From Septoria linicola (Eukaryota > Ascomycota > Dothideomycetes > Mycosphaerellales > Mycosphaerellaceae), in assembly GCA_024114885.1 (NCBI GenBank), contig CP099422.1, forward strand, positions 1,798,001 to 1,862,000: a stretch of 64,000 bases of DNA, written 5' to 3'. The position numbers were made by a program, and so were the translations under genes. Shown piece by piece: positions 62,640 through 64,000 of the stretch (position 1 is the stretch's first letter; every line of letters starts with the position of its first letter). Below the pieces are notes generated by a model, which was not told the DNA's origin, searched no databases, and saw nothing but the letters and a program-made list of their open reading frames with translations.

Positions 62640-64000
62640 CTATCGCTCCTTTTGAGGCGAGTTCTTCGCGGTTCCGGGAGTAAGCTGGCTTATCCCGAGG
62701 CCAGTTTCTGGATCCTCTCTCCGGTCTCTATGTCTGATGTGCAGTTCCTGTTCACTGGTTTGTCGCGGCGTACGGACATCGCTGTTTCCTGGACTCAATT
62801 GAGGAGTGCGTGGCGAGTTGCGATTGACTGGAGAACGAGCACCACCTCGGGAGTCTTCTGCTTCAGATTCATCATCATCGTCGCCCGTTTCGCTCTCGTC
62901 CTCGTCTTCTTCCTCGTCATCCCCATCTTCTTCCTCGTCAATCATGGATTGCGTCAATTCGTCATTGGTGTAGTACTCCTCGTCTCGCTCCAGAGCCGAG
63001 ACTATCGACTGATCCAAACTTGGCCTTCCATCAGATAAGTACGAGTCCATCATATCGTCTCCCGCCTCGTCTTCACTGAGAACGCTTTGACTACCTCTCG
63101 TATTGACAGGCTGTAGCCTTAATAGTGCAGAGTTGATGGGCTCGTCCTCATCCTCGGAGTCAGTGAAGTCCACTATGTCTAGAGGCTTGCTGCGCCAGTA
63201 ATTGAAGTCAGTGAACTCCTCGCCACCTCCCTTCACGAGCAAACCCACAGGAGGAAAGTAGTGATCTACAATCTCTCGCATGCTGTTATAAGCTGTTTTG
63301 TAGGTGTTCAAGGATAGGAGGTCCAGACTGACTTCCGAGTTGCTGTTAATAGTGAAGATTCGTGTCGACGGAATGTTGACAGAACGGTAGCTTAGCGCAT
63401 CTGTTAACCTGTTTCCGAAACCCGCATAGAATGGCGAACCAGATTTTCCACGACCTGTGCCGAGACCTCCAGGCATATCCGCGCCGTTCATCGGCTTCAG
63501 GCCAGCCTCGAGAGCGTTTTCGGTGATGTTTTGCGCTCCGCCATGGCCTGAGAACAAGGACATGATGTCACGTAAGCAGGCCATCTTGAAGATCTCTGGC
63601 TTTCGCAGATACACCTCACGGCGCAGTGCTGCTATTGTTCGATCTGGACTGAGAATGACAGGACCTGGAGGCAACTTATACCCCTCCTGCGCGACTCCCT
63701 TCAGATACGCTCTGGTTGTATCCGCTTGGCCTACACTCCGACTGGTCAGGTATAGGAAGTTGTATCCGTTGGCAGCGATCTCAGTGTACAGCTTAGCGAC
63801 TCCCTGGTGCGTCCAGTCACGGCCAATAGTGTTTAACACGTGTCCCAAGACGTCGGACTTGGTAATCGTGCCGTCGATATCGGAGATCACAATTGGCACG
63901 TCATGTCGCCAGTACCAGAGTGTGGCCTGGCAAGTAGCACGATTTACAGTGAAAGCCATGCTGTTCGCTCCCGACTTCAGGTCCATACCTTTTAATTGAT
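62640..64000 (-). CDS. PAH1: Phosphatidate phosphatase (lipin/Pah1), C-terminal part
   Basis: The gene runs off the right edge; 453 codons are visible. Pah1/lipin is a Mg2+-dependent phosphatidate phosphatase that makes diacylglycerol for triacylglycerol and phospholipid synthesis at the ER/nuclear envelope. The frame stays open upstream of Met 63986 (LKGMDLKSGANSMAF), so that Met is internal. The HAD-like catalytic motif DIDGT sits in VISDIDGTITKSDVLGH, followed by NGYNFLYLTSRSVGQADTTR, LPPGPVILSPDR and the C-LIP end (TRIFTINSNSEV). A long acidic tail (DSEDEDEP, runs of Asp/Glu) with many SP/TP sites closes the protein, consistent with phosphoregulation. The N-LIP domain lies beyond the window. 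Confidence 0.95.
   Translation of the reverse strand, partial: QLKGMDLKSGANSMAFTVNRATCQATLWYWRHDVPIVISDIDGTITKSDVLGHVLNTIGRDWTHQGVAKLYTEIAANGYNFLYLTSRSVGQADTTRAYLKGVAQEGYKLPPGPVILSPDRTIAALRREVYLRKPEIFKMACLRDIMSLFSGHGGAQNITENALEAGLKPMNGADMPGGLGTGRGKSGSPFYAGFGNRLTDALSYRSVNIPSTRIFTINSNSEVSLDLLSLNTYKTAYNSMREIVDHYFPPVGLLVKGGGEEFTDFNYWRSKPLDIVDFTDSEDEDEPINSALLRLQPVNTRGSQSVLSEDEAGDDMMDSYLSDGRPSLDQSIVSALERDEEYYTNDELTQSMIDEEEDGDDEEEDEDESETGDDDDESEAEDSRGGARSPVNRNSPRTPQLSPGNSDVRTPRQTSEQELHIRHRDRREDPETGLGISQLTPGTAKNSPQKER

Overview
The window is nuclear DNA of a filamentous ascomycete (Pezizomycotina). The evidence is short introns of about 45-90 nt with GTRNGT donors, CTRAC-like branch sites and YAG acceptors, and a gene set typical of the group: RAT1, USO1, RTC1, CSN7, lipin, ULS1, a DUF3405 protein, a WSC-domain protein and a heme-thiolate peroxidase. 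Dothideomycetes is my best guess from protein flavour, but that is inference. No bacterial, viral or intact transposon sequence was seen. Exon boundaries were worked out by hand from splice consensus and reading-frame arithmetic.

Left third (1-24 kb): the 3' end of a CMC1-like twin CX9C mitochondrial protein; a two-membrane-span protein; xylitol dehydrogenase divergent from a DUR3-type urea transporter, with GATA sites between them; a small secreted eight-cysteine protein (effector candidate); COP9 signalosome subunit 7; a secreted alpha/beta hydrolase with a WSC domain; a DEDDh-exonuclease-like gene whose frame is broken; a large coiled-coil protein; a gene-poor 3.3 kb stretch; a DUF3405 type II membrane protein; then another gene-poor 2.3 kb.

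Middle (24-44 kb): an accessory-looking oxidative section with a secreted heme-thiolate peroxidase/peroxygenase, a convergent epoxide hydrolase and a phenol-hydroxylase-like flavoprotein. These are interspersed with two unrecognised genes whose frames do not resolve cleanly. Next come a secreted GH53 galactanase, a mitochondrial PP2C phosphatase, a papain-like-fold protein, an HExxH protein and an orphan.

Right third (44-64 kb): conserved housekeeping genes. USO1 vesicle tether and RAT1 exoribonuclease share a divergent promoter. RTC1 (SEA/GATOR complex) is divergent from a previously split small gene. ULS1-like SNF2/RING translocase follows, and the phosphatidate phosphatase PAH1/lipin runs off the right edge.

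No wholly new system is certain. The best leads are the eight-cysteine secreted protein, the HExxH protein, the peroxygenase/epoxide-hydrolase pair, and three loci where coding signal crosses frames.
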